Made by a program: the position numbers and the translations under genes
Shown: positions 1 through 12,035 of the stretch, in pieces
How positions within the stretch are numbered: position 1 is the stretch's first letter
Layout of the letters: every line of letters starts with the position of its first letter
NCBI GenBank assembly: GCA_965153455.1
Contig: OZ234495.1
Coordinates: forward strand, 22,626,875-22,690,874
Reading direction: 5' to 3'
From: Sphagnum compactum
Lineage: Eukaryota > Bryophyta > Sphagnopsida > Sphagnales
DNA: 64,000 bases
The notes under the pieces: model-generated
What the model was told of the DNA's origin: nothing
What the model saw: only the letters and a program-made list of their open reading frames with translations
Database searches by the model: none

Positions 1-1320
1 TTTTCAGGGCCTTTCTTTCCCCTTCGCTGTGCATCGTTTACAGCGTCGGGCGTCCGGACTCCGCGTATAAAGGTGCGAGAGTCGACGCGGTTCGCGTTCC
101 TTTCTCAGATCGGCAACAGCAAGTCAATAGAATGATAAACGCGGCGAACACAGTTGTTACTCCACTGTATAGAATATGCGCAGCACCTAGTTGCGGCAAT
201 GGCGCTTGTCACAATACCTAAAAGAAAGCAATATTTTACAGCTGCTGCAGCTTGATCATGGTATCGCCAGGCCGGAGTCCGTGGGTGGGAAAGCAGCGTC
301 GAGATGATGGACTGGATATTCATGATGTGTTGACAGTGAGTCAACTACATGCCCTCTTGTCATCAGATCTCTCATCATCAGTGAGAGATCCCGCATGGCG
401 TACTGAGTACCCGCATTGTCGCGACTCTTGCTTGTGTGGACCCGAGTCATTCAAGACATAAAAGGATGAAAGTGTGCAGGTTCAACAACCACTACTTCAT
501 TATTACAGTGTTTTTTTCGCCGCCCAGGATTTTCAGAGGTGTTATAGTTTCTTATTGGAGCTGCTGGGTATTAGCTAACCTTCAAAATCCAAAAATATAA
601 TAATTTTAAATTGAATGATCTTATATGTTAGCAGAAGCTTTAAACTGCGAGGTTTACGTGGAACACGGTTCACGAGCATTATAATTAGCTGTGATCAAAG
701 GCGCTGGTCGGTTGTAGAGAGCTCAATATTCGATCAGTAGCGTGCTGCATCTGACAAGGTCAGGCATCGCCTGTTATTTCTTATTAGCCCCGTGGTTTGT
801 ATCCAACTTGGAAGCATTAACTTCTCTCCCGGTTCAATACCCTCGTGAAGTACTTCTTCATTTGCCTGCACATTGAAGACTGCACATTTCGGTTGCCACC
901 GGTGTACTTTTTGATTGATCCGAGGTCAAGTTCCAATTAATTTCAGCTCACATGGTACCAGACCATGAGTAGTGATCAGTTGTCACTGAGTTGATGCACA
1001 TTGGCCTTATAAAATTCTCAGCTGATGATAAATCAATGCAACCGCAATAAATTAGCCTCGCGACTTTGTTCTCCTCAACAGTTGTCCATCAGAAAAGCAC
1101 TCCAGCTTCAGGACCTTTTGCATAAGATAAGGGAAATAGAAATAGTATCGATGCAGCTGATCATCACAGCCTCAGCAGTGTTAGTGGAGCTAACCCCAAT
1201 CACCGTCAAATGTCAGTCACCAGAAAGTTTCAGAACACAAACTCAACCTGCTGCAAGTGATAGCCATTCACTTTTCATAGCTTTCAGCCCGCGTAAAAGC
1301 ATTATTTGGCCCTTGGAACC
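1..1320 (+). other. Upstream region of glycine-rich gene 1, duplicated
   Basis: No gene is recognised here. Parts of this stretch, for example around 40-170, are recognisably related to the region upstream of the second glycine-rich gene, around 9760-9850: both carry a tccg-a-ttccgcgt-like block, then agatc, then caagtcaa-agaatgataaa. The duplication therefore included several hundred bases of 5' flank as well as the gene. The short open frames in this stretch are unlike any protein I know and I leave them out. Confidence 0.5.
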
Positions 1321-1322
1321 CC

Positions 1323-1330
1323 TATATAAG
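1323..1330 (+). promoter_or_regulatory. TATA box of glycine-rich gene 1
   Basis: The sequence tatataag lies 85 bases before the ATG at 1415. The same element, in the same context (cctatataaga) and at nearly the same distance, precedes the paralogous gene at 11165-11172. Conservation between the two copies supports it as a true TATA box. Confidence 0.7.
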
Positions 1331-1414
1331 ACGGACTCTGAGTCTCATTCCGCATCACTCTCATATCCATTAGCGCATTCTCGACTGAATCAGGAGTCTA
1401 GTGGAGCCAGCAAT

Positions 1415-2360
1415 ATGGCTTCTTCAAGCGCAATGAAGGCTTTGTTGTTGTTCGCTGTTGTTCTCCTTCTCTCACAGGCATTAATCGCACCAGTGCTTTG
1501 CAGGCAACTCTCAGAAAACCAACATTCGGAAAAGGAAGCAAGCAAGTCGTCAACCCAGACTAAGGTAATTCGAACTTCCAACTCATTTTTTCGTGACTGA
1601 TGATGTTTCATGCAATCTTGAGTATTGTATCGGTTGAATACTTGTGGCTGCTAGCTGGCCGAGGAAGCCGTTTGCACATGTATAGATCTCCAAGAATGCG
1701 AACCAAATACAGATTGGACAATCAGTCGAATGATGAGTTCAATTGTTCTCATTAGCTCTAAATCTCTAGTTCCCTAGTAGTTGTTGGACTTATGTGGACG
1801 TACTGCGGCTTTAGAGCAACAATTAGTTTCTCGGATGCGGCCGAAGCGGTAATTTGTTGACACTTCTCAGTCAATTCTCGTGCAATGTGAGAGTCCAATT
1901 ACTGTGCATTCATGAGTTCTGATCGTAGTTTGCCGCGTGTCGGTCGGACTGCTCTCCCATTCCGCAGGTACTAGAGGGTGATAGGCCTACAAAGGTTACG
2001 AGCACCGAAACCAGCGGAAAGAAATGGGGTGGTAACAACTACGGAGGTGGAGGTGCCTGGGGAGGGGGAGGCAACGGATATGGCAACGGGAATGGCTATG
2101 GGAACGGCTACGGAAACGGCTACGGGAATGGTTATGGACGTGGTAACGGAAACGGCTATGGAAATGGTTATGGAAGAGGTAACGGGAGTGGCTATGGAAA
2201 TCGTAACGGAAATGGCAATGCGTCTGGTGGTGGAGGAGGTGGAGGTGGAGGAGGCTCCGCAGCCGGTGGTGGGGGCGGCGGCGGCGGTGGTGGTGGAGGA
2301 GGAGGAGGAGGCGGGGGTGGTGGGGGTGGAGGCGGCGGCGGTGGCGGAGGTGGTCATTGA
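1415..2360 (+). CDS. Secreted glycine-rich protein, copy 1 (two exons)
   Basis: Predicted small secreted glycine-rich protein of about 180 residues, probably a cell-wall structural protein. Exon 1 (1415-1564, 50 codons) begins MASSSAMKAL and encodes a hydrophobic signal peptide (residues about 8-30, LLLFAVVLLLSQ) followed by a short charged Ser-rich stretch. The intron is 1565-1967: donor AAG|GTAATT, acceptor TTCCGCAG|G, phase 0. Exon 2 (1968-2360) reads VLEGDRPTKVTST and then becomes repetitive. Units of Tyr-Gly-Asn-Gly come first, followed by an almost pure glycine tract ending in His before TGA. The start was chosen because the paralog has the same MASSS start and the same distance to the TATA box. 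The longer frame opening at 1025 runs through the promoter and is rejected. Which polymer or partner it binds cannot be told from sequence. The family identity (class I/II-like GRP with signal peptide) is well supported. Confidence 0.85.
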
Positions 2361-2394
2361 TATGATTTTTGCATTGGGTTCACGCATTGTGCAG

Positions 2395-2538
2395 GTACTA
2401 ATGTGGCGACTCTCATTCTCTGGACATGTCGCTTCAACTGGCTCTCAACATACTACTTCAATGTTGTATTCCTTCAGCGCTGAACGTCGTGCTTGATTTA
2501 GTAATTGTCACACTAATTTCTTCACTTCAATTGAACAG
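2395..2538 (+). other. Candidate 3'-UTR intron of glycine-rich gene 1
   Basis: Downstream of the stop codon there is a donor-like site (GTGCAG|GTACTA) and an acceptor-like site (TTGAACAG|CTTCG). The paralogous gene has a corresponding pair at 12036-12158 (TTGAAG|GTAATG and TTAAAACAG|CTCAG). The parallel arrangement suggests that both transcripts carry an intron in the 3' UTR. This is inference from site conservation only. Confidence 0.4.
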
Positions 2539-3059
2539 CTTCGACATAGATAGAGAAGACGACGTCAAGATTCAACTGAGCGTGATGGATCGGCTGCTGG
2601 GCTTATTGTGCACCGGCCTCTACTGGAAGTCCTGCAGCTAGTGCGAATAGAAGAATAAGCACATCCTTGACTCGACATTTAGCTAAGGGCAGTCAGGAGT
2701 AGCTTCTTAATTTCGAGATGTCTATTAGCCTTCACTACATCTAGGTTTAAGATTTCTACCTGGTCTATTTTATAATGTCTAGTAATTTCCAGTGAGTCAT
2801 CTTCTAATTAATACACTGCACTAACTAATAGTGTGCAGTGTGACAATGAGTTTCATGAATCACATGAAGAATGTGAACGGTTTAAGTGAGGACATTCGTT
2901 GTAGGGGTCGGAGTCAGTTGTTGTACCCCTGACTGGTCAGTACTGGGTGGTTATTGACATTGAATTTGAATCACACTATTTTTCTTTTAATGAAAATTTC
3001 CAGATGATGCACTGATATAACATTAAAATTTGAGCTGGCATACATTTTCACTTATATCT

Positions 3060-3660
3060 CAACAATGTATAGGGTAAAACTGCCTGTGATCAAATACGCG
3101 CTTATCATTGAAAATTTTCAAAAAAAATCTTCATCCCTTAACCAAATTGAGCAACTTTTGTGTTGTTGGACGTGCAAACTGCAGGCTACAACTGTACTTT
3201 GAGTGTTAGAAGTAAAGAAGCAATGCAAAAGACACAGGAAGAGGATGAGTGATACTTTGCTTCAATTTTTTTCAAAACTAGCTCTAGACGCCTCTTTGGT
3301 TCCAGACCCATATTTTTCTCATTTGTACCCTGTTTTGAGGGATTTAAAACTTGATAGGTGTGTCAACTAGGGATTTACAAAACACCTTTGTATTCCAGAG
3401 GTATTGATGCAACAATCAAAGATTTTAAACTTGAAATCTTAATCTGTTTTAATTCACCCATCATTGAACAATGCACCCCCTTGCATCGCGTATCACATAT
3501 CTTTCTCATTCGTTGACCTAATTGACCAATTTTTGCAATGTTGGAAGCACTAGGTGGAGGGTTATAAATGTTCTTTGACCTTTAGAAGAAAAGGAACAAT
3601 GTACAAAGACTCAACCTCCAAAAAGTTCTTGAGTGTTCGCTCACCAGCCTATCTACTCTA
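3060..3660 (+). repeat. Diverged direct repeat, copy 1
   Basis: About 600 bases that can be aligned by eye with 7800-8420. Shared blocks include gcttcaatttttttcaaaa, ctctagac-cctct, a ttccag-cccatatttt block and a ctaggtggagggtta block, in the same order. The copies differ by many substitutions and small indels. No protein is encoded. It may be a fragment of an old transposable element or a local segmental duplication. Confidence 0.55.
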
Positions 3661-5379
3661 ACGACCTTGGCCACTTTTCTTTGAGTAAATAAATTTTGCG
3701 AAAAGCTTTTCAAATTTTTCCTTTCTAATTGAAGTCACCTCTGCTGACAAAATTTCACTATAAAGGAGAAAATGGACTTTCCACCCACTAAATTAAATCC
3801 CAATTTTGTAAAAGTTGTTTATGCAAGGTGAGCAACAGTTTCTCAGCTCTTCCTGAGAGTGAACACCCAGGAAGAGCCTAAAAAACTGTTCCTTACCTGA
3901 TACATCATTACTCAAATTTTGTTCGTGCCTAAATTAAAACCCTCATGTTCAATGGGATTCAATTACTTGTCAGGCATATATAATACAAGTAATATCCATG
4001 TTTTTATTTTCAATTTTGTAGTCTAGCAACAGTTGCAAGCCTCCCCTCAAAAAAATTCTACTTAACTAGTGACAGTTTTGCACAGGACCATTAAAAGTGT
4101 AGCTGGTAGACAGACCTGTGCTGACGCTCTCACAACATAGTAATTTAATGGGCGAAATTTGACGACTATTTTCTGGAAAAAAGGGATTTTTCGCCAAAAG
4201 AAGAAAAGACTGAAGAATACTGTATCAAACATAGGATCATGTGACCTAGCACCCACTAGTTCAACATCCATTGGAAACTTGTTATGACTGAGTTGTGGAT
4301 GAACCACATCTGAGTCACCATGTTAGAACCTATCCTGTAAAGCCTCCTACTTCCCACCTCACACTAATTATATAAGTGGGTAAGTATCATAGAGAAGTTG
4401 GTGACATAAGTCATTACTATGTATGTAGGTGAGTAGTACAACACTTGGCACCTACTAGGTAGGTAGATGCATGTGGATCTTTAGTACATAGCTAACCACT
4501 GTGGTTAGCAATGGGACAGAAATACAGTGAAAAAGTTGTTTCCTGTCTACATACAATGCATTGGACTTGGAAGGTGCCGTGGTGTGGTGGGTGGTGGTTT
4601 ACATTGTCACGTTGGAAGGATTTTGCATTTACAGTTTTGCAGGGATTCTGTGATCAAATGTTGGCAGATTCAGTTCAGTTGTCAGTTATGAACCACTTAT
4701 GACCATTTCGAATGGCAATTTGTATGGACAATTTTTGTAAAGATTCTTTCAGAATTCTTTGGGTAGAAACCAAGGGAATTTCCTTCTGGATTTCAGGTGG
4801 ACATTGCAAGGATTTGTTTTATGGTATTTAGATATGTTTTGGAATATGGTAGACTGCTTGACATCTACAAAATTCAATAATTCCCTTCACCATACACTGG
4901 AGTTTTTATTAATATTGTAACTCAAAGATTTATGACAAAGATTGTAACAACAAATTAACATGGTGCAGAAAATACTCATATAAAAATGTTGAAATTTTGA
5001 GGCCAAACTACTTTTATTCTTTCTTTATCTTTTTTTTAACAAATCACAACAGCAGACCTAGCCAACAAGATATTGGCACCTTCAAGTCAAGCTCAGTGTG
5101 CTAACCCATATTTTTATACATAGTTATATTATTTTATCTTTATAAGAAATAATTATCATTTTATTTTTTAGTACAGTAAATAGTTATTAGCCATAATATT
5201 ATTAATTAAATAATTTAATTTATATTAATTATTGATTTTTCTTGTTAGTGTTAAGTTATTAATTTTAATTATTAGAAACCTAAAACATTATAAATATTTT
5301 CTTCTTGTATCATTCTATTCATTCAATGCAATACATAAAAAGTATATATTTTTGAGTCTTGGTGTGCTATAATTCACGC

Positions 5380-5515
5380 TAACACAGTGGCAGAGGGCTA
5401 ATAGGGGTTTCAACTGCACACTCATGAGTTTTAACTTATTACTTTTCTTGAGGTCCCAAGGTCAAAGACAAGGCTATACCACTGAGCCATCACCCTTGGG
5501 TTAACTATTATTCTT
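5380..5515 (-). repeat. tRNA-like / SINE-like block
   Basis: Read on the minus strand, the block begins gggtgatggctcagtggtat. This contains a good RNA polymerase III A-box (tggctcagtgg) of the tRNA type. About 70 bases later comes agttgaaaccc, a weaker B-box-like motif. It is not a functional tRNA: no cloverleaf closes, and the A-B spacing is too long for a mature tRNA. A degenerate tRNA-derived SINE is the simplest reading. Confidence 0.35.
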
Positions 5516-7799
5516 TTTTACTTGTTTTGTTTTCGTCAACTGAAGGAGTCAACTACCTATTGTTTTCATCCACTTCCCATTCCTTTTTTTTATGCAGAAT
5601 GGGGTCAAAAGAAAATTTATCAAGATATCTCACCAAGGTTTATTGTTTTGGAAATTTTTTAATCTACTTGCACATGCTTGTATAAAAGTTGACTATGCTT
5701 GGCAAAAAATAGATTTCAACTTATTTTCTTCTTATGATATTGTAGAACATTTGCAATTTTGACATTAATTAAATATTACAAAATTTGTTGAAATTTTCAA
5801 AAAGTATATTTCAAGGAAATATAACTTAATATGAAGAAAAATCAAAATGATTTTGTAATATTTAAGGATATAGGTATTTTTTCATGGAATCTTTGAATTT
5901 AATTAATTAACTAACAAAATTTGTTGAAGCTAACCCTATATCTAGGGGACACTCAGTGGAAAGTTTGGGATTTATATGTGTCAATGATCATTTTTAAAGG
6001 AATATTAAATAATTGTCCAACTTATTTCTTATCACCTTATTATTATCTAGTTTTCTAATATATACATATTAAATTCATTTTATATTAATAATGATTCATT
6101 ATTTCAGATAATTACATATTTTATATTATAAATAAATTGATTATTTGAATAAAATGTACTTTATTTTTAACTAACTAACTTATATTTTTACCCAACAATC
6201 AATATATTGCACCTTATATTATTTTCTATTATTTTTTACTAGTGTTTCCCTTGGCCCCCATATTATGGTAACCTACATAATAACCTATTAAATGAATTAT
6301 TTATTTATTTATTATTACATAAAATCAAGAATCATCTTAAATCTTGAGCAATTTTAAATCACCTAATCAAATTAGATGTTTAACAATTTTATGATACATT
6401 TTGTGATATTTTACATTCAGCACTAAAAAATACATGAAACAATTTATTGGACTATGTTTTCCATTTGATATTATTCTTAGTGCCAAAAAGTTGCAATTTG
6501 TTTTGGTTGTAGGAAACATGTCAAATTGTGAGGGTTGAAAAACATGATTGACAATAAAAGAATCAATTTGCAAGTAAACACAGAGAGATAGGAAAGTGAA
6601 AAGCAATACATTTTTCATGAAAGGCCATTTATTGCATAAAATTCATGGCACTGACAAAAACAAAGTTTTAATCAAAACTTAAGTTAAAACTCATTTTACC
6701 ACCAACCTATGGAGAAAAAGGAATGTCAAGCCTTGTTTATTATCAATATAATATGTACATTCTTTATTATTAGTTGTTGATGTCACCTTGAGCTCATCCC
6801 TTAATGGGAAATTTATTACTATTTTCACCCTAAGTTTTCTTCCTTTTGCTAATATATTTAATGTGTTTTTGTTTTCATATTCTATTAGCGACCATATTTG
6901 TTTTCTTATATAATTGTGTATTTGATTTACAGGTCAATTGTTTTGTTGAAAGGTTGAGATTTCATAGCATCTCTTTTCATTCTTAAAGTTGGAAAATGTG
7001 CATGATGTCAGTACCTAGTATGTGAGTGTGTCCCATGTGTGAAAGTGACCCATGTTTTTGTGTGAACTCAAGATAATGATTAAATTTTGTGGCAAATTGG
7101 GAATTCGTGTCACAATAGGCCTTTGAGCAAGGCATCCTTTTATTTTTAAAAATTAAAATATTGAATCCTAATCAGTATGGTTATGAGTCTAAAACTTGGT
7201 TTTGAGTACAAAACAAATGTCCTCTGCCTCACCACCCATAAAACAAGAAAAATTGGATACTATAAATTTCATCACTTTGGCCAATCGTTATGGTCAGCTA
7301 GTTAGAAATAGTGAATAAGAATCAAATTTCCCTATTGTTCATTGCGCCTAGAGCTTTGAAATATGTGCAATTTTTTCAAGCAAAACAACTTTCAATGAAT
7401 TCACTGAATTTGATTACTATATTCCATGCACAAATTTCACTTTGGAGCATTTTACAATTGTTGGTAGAGATGTTTTGAGAGTATCTTTTGAAGTACACTG
7501 CACAAAATGTTTTGGAGGAATAATGTTTGGCTCAATAAAATGGCTTCAGACCAACATTTTTGTTGAAGATGTTGTGCATGGCAAAAGTCACTGCAATAAT
7601 CTAGACTTGGAATATGAGAAATATTGGTGTAGCATCAAACATCAAGAATGGGTGGAGCTATTCTTAAAAGAAAATTGCAAATTCTGATGGAATAAATTAT
7701 CAGTGTTGTGCAAGTATCATAAATTGCATCAAACTCTCATTGGTTATCAAAATTCTTAAGGTTCATAATTAAGGTTCTCAAACAATTATTATGTAACCA

Positions 7800-8420
7800 T
7801 GGTTCTCAATTTTTTTGGAATAAATGAAGTAAAATAATTATGCCTATCACCGAGCAAATACCTTTCATCAAACATTTCCCAATACTTATCTCATTCCTAA
7901 CTGAATTGAAAGATTTTTGTGTCATTGGATGCACAAACTAGAGGGTTACAAATGTTTTCTGAGCATTAGAAGTAAAGGAGCAACACTGAAAACATAGGAA
8001 GAAGACAAGTGATAGTTTGCTTCAATTTTTTTGAAAAAATAACTCTAGACCCCTCTCTAGTTCCAGCCCCATATTTTCATTATTTTTAGTCTATTTTGAA
8101 CAATTTAGAACCTGATGAGTGCACTAACTAGGGCTTTACAAAACTTCTTGCAAAGGCAAAGGTTCAATGATTGAAATTTTTTAACTTAAAATCCTGTTAC
8201 GTTATAGTTCACCCATTATTGAACACTAAACTCCCTTACACCAAACATCCCATATCTTCCCCATTCCTTTATTGAATTCAGCAGATTTTATGACATTGAA
8301 AGCCCTAGGTGGAGGGTTACAATTGTTCTTTGAACCCAAAAATGAAATTCCCAATGTGCGGGAGATTTGGCCTCCTTAGAGTCACTAAGTGTTCAGTGAT
8401 AAATGTAATTACCCTAATCA
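7800..8420 (+). repeat. Diverged direct repeat, copy 2
   Basis: Partner of 3060-3660, in the same orientation about 4.75 kb downstream. It carries the same ordered blocks, including gcttcaatttttttgaaaa, ctctagacccctct and ccctaggtggagggttac. No coding potential was seen. Confidence 0.55.
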
Positions 8421-9739
8421 TCTACAAAACTGCTTTTCAAGTTACTGGTTATCTCATGAAAACTAGCTAAGTTCTTTGAACATTTTGGGAAAACCAAAAC
8501 TAATAGAATTCTAATTCTAATGTCAAATTTCCTCCTTCTCTTTCCTCACTTTCATTTGTCACAAGCAACTTTTTAAAAAAATATGAATCTTTCTTTTTGA
8601 GTTGTGAGCCCCACAAAGGTTTTTTTGAATTTTTTATGAAAACATTAGTAAAAAAAACAAGGGTTTTGGACTAGGTTTGCTATATTTAGAAGCTTGCTTG
8701 CTCTTGCAAATCATCACACAACAAGATTACAAATTTACTTTTACATCCTACTGATCATGCTGCTATTTAATGTTAAATCCTTTTTGGGATGCTAGCCAAT
8801 GATGCAACATAACAAAATCGAAAAACAATTCACTTATCATACGTCCACAACTTAAATTTTCCTTAATCCTCCTGATCAACTACTTTTTCAAGTTATTTGA
8901 AATGCCAAAATGCTATGGATGTGCAGAAATACAGTCATTGTGTAACAATTTCATCTACCCTTAAGATCCAAAAAACATGATGAAAGTGTTAAAAAATTTA
9001 CTACAAGCCAAGACTTTCATTAAAAATCAGGTAATTGAAGGCCTCCAATTTAGCTATAAATTCCCAAAGTCATTGGTGCAATTAATGCATGAAGAACCAA
9101 AACACCTCAAACAATTCTCTAGCAATTGGGTGAGAATTGGACCTTCCACCTCTTTGGGCCACACCCATTTGTTTGTCATTTTTTTATTCACATTTAAGTG
9201 TAAATTTTTATCGACTTTTAAAAACACCAAGTTGAACCATATTCTTCCAATTATTTCTTTTTTAAATTGAAAATTTCCACAGAAAAATCACTCACATAAA
9301 GAGATCGACTATCTACAATCTAGAGGTCCTTCCATCTATTAGGTGCATTTAAATCCATCTAATCATCCATGACATTCCCATCCATCCATTTCTCGATCTA
9401 TCTGTCCATCCAAGGTGCAAAACATTCTGAAAGCTAAAGAATTAATCATGGGTAATATTAATTGATACCTCAGTACAATAAATTTATTGCCACATGGCAC
9501 TTCAACATTGGTGATTTCACCAACGATGTCACCCATTGAAAATCCTTTGGACCAAAGTTCTCTGCATGTGGCAGCCGAACATTTGTGACCTTTCTGGCGT
9601 GTGTCCCAGGTGTGACCTAATTCCTTGATTCGAAGGGCCAACAAGTGGTAACCGGAGTCTCGTGTTTCAGATAATCACGGTTCAAATCAGCTCAGGTTAG
9701 GTCACGTGAGGTCTGTTAGGGCCTCTTCTTCCTCATCAA

Positions 9740-11160
9740 TGTGCATTATTTGTCGCGTGTCCGGATTCCGCGTTTATTGAAAGGGAAGCGATTCGCGTTG
9801 CTTTGTTAGATCAGAGACATCAAGTCAACAGAATGATAAATGTGGCCAAGAAGGTTGCACCTGCACTGTGTGCAGTGCAGTCATCGATGCTCAGCTTATA
9901 TGAGCTGGTACATCCAGACACACCAGCAGATCGTAGATAAGCAGCTGAGCACCGTCATGTACATTACAGCAATTTGACATGAATGCAGGTATCGATCGAT
10001 TGCCATGCTGCGCAATAATGATCCGTTGCTCTATAATGACATCCGGAGAAAAAAGCATCGTCGAGATTATGCATGTATAGTTCGTCCACACTGAGTCAAC
10101 TACCCTTCAGCCTTCTTGTCAGATCTTGGTGTATCGGAGTAGCAGGCGGCATGCCGTACTCAGGAGTCAGTACTGATTTGTTGCGTCGCTTACTTTTGTG
10201 GCCCTTAGTCAATCAAGGCAGAGTACGACTAACTGTCAAGTTCAGCTACCACGTCTACCGCAATATTGCGGCGAAGAAAAAATCGCTATTGTGCGCAGGA
10301 ACTTTATACTTTTCTATTAGCTAGAGTATAGTTAGCATCAATATCGACAATCATGTTGGAATGCACACCGCTGTAGCAGTAGCAACTTTAATGTAAGCGG
10401 TTTACGCTGAGGATGATTCAAGAGTCAGGACTAAGTACATCTTTCCATTAGGCTGCTGTGAACATGCTGTAATCACAGCAACTTTCCATTATATTTTTCC
10501 AACTAGAAGTGCTCAGTCATCTCACAGGTCTATGGGTCATGCATTGACCCCTTGCACTAGCTATGAGAGCTGCGTGTCAAATTGCGAATCACCATACAAT
10601 GACATGTGTCCTATTTCATGAGAACATGTGTTCCCGAAGTTCCTAACATGTTTAATTACATATTTTAAATACATTTGCAGCTCTCTAATGAAAACCTACA
10701 GTCCTTGCCGCAAGAAACTGCAAGGCTCCATTTTCGTGGCTTCCCATTATGCTGCTGTGATGTGTTGTGATCATAGCAACCTAATGGAAAGAGACCTTGA
10801 TCACGATTAGCAAACAGGACCGATAGAGTTCCAAGCTGCTGATACATTATAAGCACAATTAATAGACCTTACGCCTTTGTTAATTTCTTCAGCAAGAGTG
10901 TCCATGATCATAAAAGAACTCTTTTAGGGCATGTTCATGCAATAAGATAAGAGAAATAGAAATAGTGTCAACTATGCAGTTCATTTATCACACGCTCGGC
11001 AATGTTGGTGAGCCAACTAACTCGCATTCACATTGATTCTTGTATCGATGTCAGCGCCAACTGCCGCCTTAAAGTTCCGCGACAGAGAGTCAACTTGCAA
11101 GTTGTGGCTAATTACTCGTGATCGGTTTCCGCGCGAAGATGTTATTGAAGCTTAGTACCC
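9740..11160 (+). other. Upstream region of glycine-rich gene 2, with a candidate fold-back element
   Basis: This is the duplicated 5' flank of glycine-rich gene 2, sharing blocks with 40-500 of this window. Inside it, ctttccattagg (10441-10452) is mirrored by cctaatggaaag (10781-10792). Neighbouring sequence rich in gctgctgtga and cacagcaac is also partly inverted between the two arms, suggesting a MITE or fold-back insertion of about 350 bases. No gene is recognised. Confidence 0.4.
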
Positions 11161-11164
11161 CGCC

Positions 11165-11172
11165 TATATAAG
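11165..11172 (+). promoter_or_regulatory. TATA box of glycine-rich gene 2
   Basis: The sequence tatataag lies 80 bases upstream of the ATG at 11252, in the same cctatataaga context as in the paralogous promoter. Confidence 0.7.
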
Positions 11173-11251
11173 ATGCACTCTGAATCTCATCCAGCATCGC
11201 TCTATTCATCAGCGCCTTCTCTTCAGTCAGTACTAGATCGGAGTCAGCGGC

Positions 11252-12001
11252 ATGGCTTCCTCAAGCGCAGTGAAAGCTTTGTCTTTCTTGGCTGTTGTTC
11301 TCCTTCTCTCACAGGCTGTAGTATTACCGGTGGTGTGCAGACAACTCTCAGAAAACAGCCATTCGGAAAAGGTGGCAAGCAAGTCGTCAACCGAAACTAA
11401 GGCATTAGTTCAAACTTCCAACTCAAGTTACTTTTTCCTGACTGGTTTTGTTCATGCTGCAACCCTGGCCTGAGTCTTGAATTGGTTCAACATTTTCTTG
11501 CTGTTGCTGCTATCCAAGTGAATATACAGGCCAATTTTTGCATTGAGTTGTGATCCTAGTTTGTGCGTCGGGGACTGTGGCTTATACTCTGGCGTTCCGC
11601 AGGTATCCGACGCTGATAAGCCTACAAAGGTTACCAGTACCGAAACCAGCGGAAAGAAATGGGGTGATAACAACTACGGAGGTGGAGGTGGCGGCGGCGG
11701 AGGCTCCAACAACTACGGCAACGGAAATGGTTATGGAAATGGCTACGGAAACGGAAATGGTTACGGGAATGGCTACGGGAACGGGAATGGTTACGGGAAT
11801 GGTTATGGAAATGGTTACGGGAATGGATATGGAAACCGGAATGGTTATGGAAATGGCTACGGAAACGGAGGCTGGCGTGGTGGCGGCAACAACAACCCTG
11901 GTGGAGGTGGAGGTGGAGGCGGAGGCGGAGGAGGTGGCGGAGGAGGTGGCGGAGGCGGAGGAGGCGGTGGTGGAGGAGGGGGTGGTGGCGGCGGCAAGTA
12001 A
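11252..12001 (+). CDS. Secreted glycine-rich protein, copy 2 (two exons, possible GC donor)
   Basis: Paralog of the gene at 1415-2360, about 182 residues. Exon 1 (11252-11401) encodes MASSSAVKAL, a signal peptide and the same short charged linker. Exon 2 (11603-12001) encodes VSDADKPTKVTST, then Tyr-Gly-Asn-Gly repeats, a Trp-Arg-Gly-Gly spacer and a final run of about 31 glycines before a Lys and TAA. The acceptor at 11601-11602 (GTTCCGCAG|G) matches copy 1. The position matching copy 1's donor reads AAG|GCATTA instead of AAG|GTAATT. The intron must therefore use a GC donor, or the GT six bases later (11408), which keeps the frame and adds Ala-Leu. The probable role is a cell-wall structural protein. 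The unspliced frame from exon 1 would stop at 11473 without any glycine repeats, so splicing is needed. Confidence 0.8.
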
Positions 12002-12035
12002 GCTGATTGTTGCAGCGACATCAAGCTCCTTGAAG

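Larger units (their letters stand above)
2640..9730. other. AT-rich intergenic region between the two glycine-rich genes
   Basis: No convincing gene is present; the open frames are short, AT-driven and unlike known proteins. Two features stand out and are listed separately: a diverged direct repeat (3060-3660 and 7800-8420) and a tRNA-like/SINE-like block near 5380-5510. The segment around 5100-6350 is especially AT-rich. Homology with the flank of the second glycine-rich gene continues downstream of gene 1 to about 2890 (a gaagaatgtgaacggttt-like block, matched near 12423). Confidence 0.5.

Noticed and set aside
1025-1414. N-terminal extension of the glycine-rich gene 1 frame
   Set aside because: It runs through the TATA box and leader, and the paralog has no such extension. 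The start at 1415 is preferred.
1971-2496. Long frames on both strands over the glycine-rich exon 2
   Set aside because: They are shadow frames of the GGN repeat (Thr/Ser/Ala-rich or Glu/Val/Ala-rich). The frame that joins the signal-peptide exon is the glycine one.
5380-5515. True tRNA gene
   Set aside because: An A-box is present, but no acceptor or anticodon stems can be formed and the spacing to any B-box is too long.
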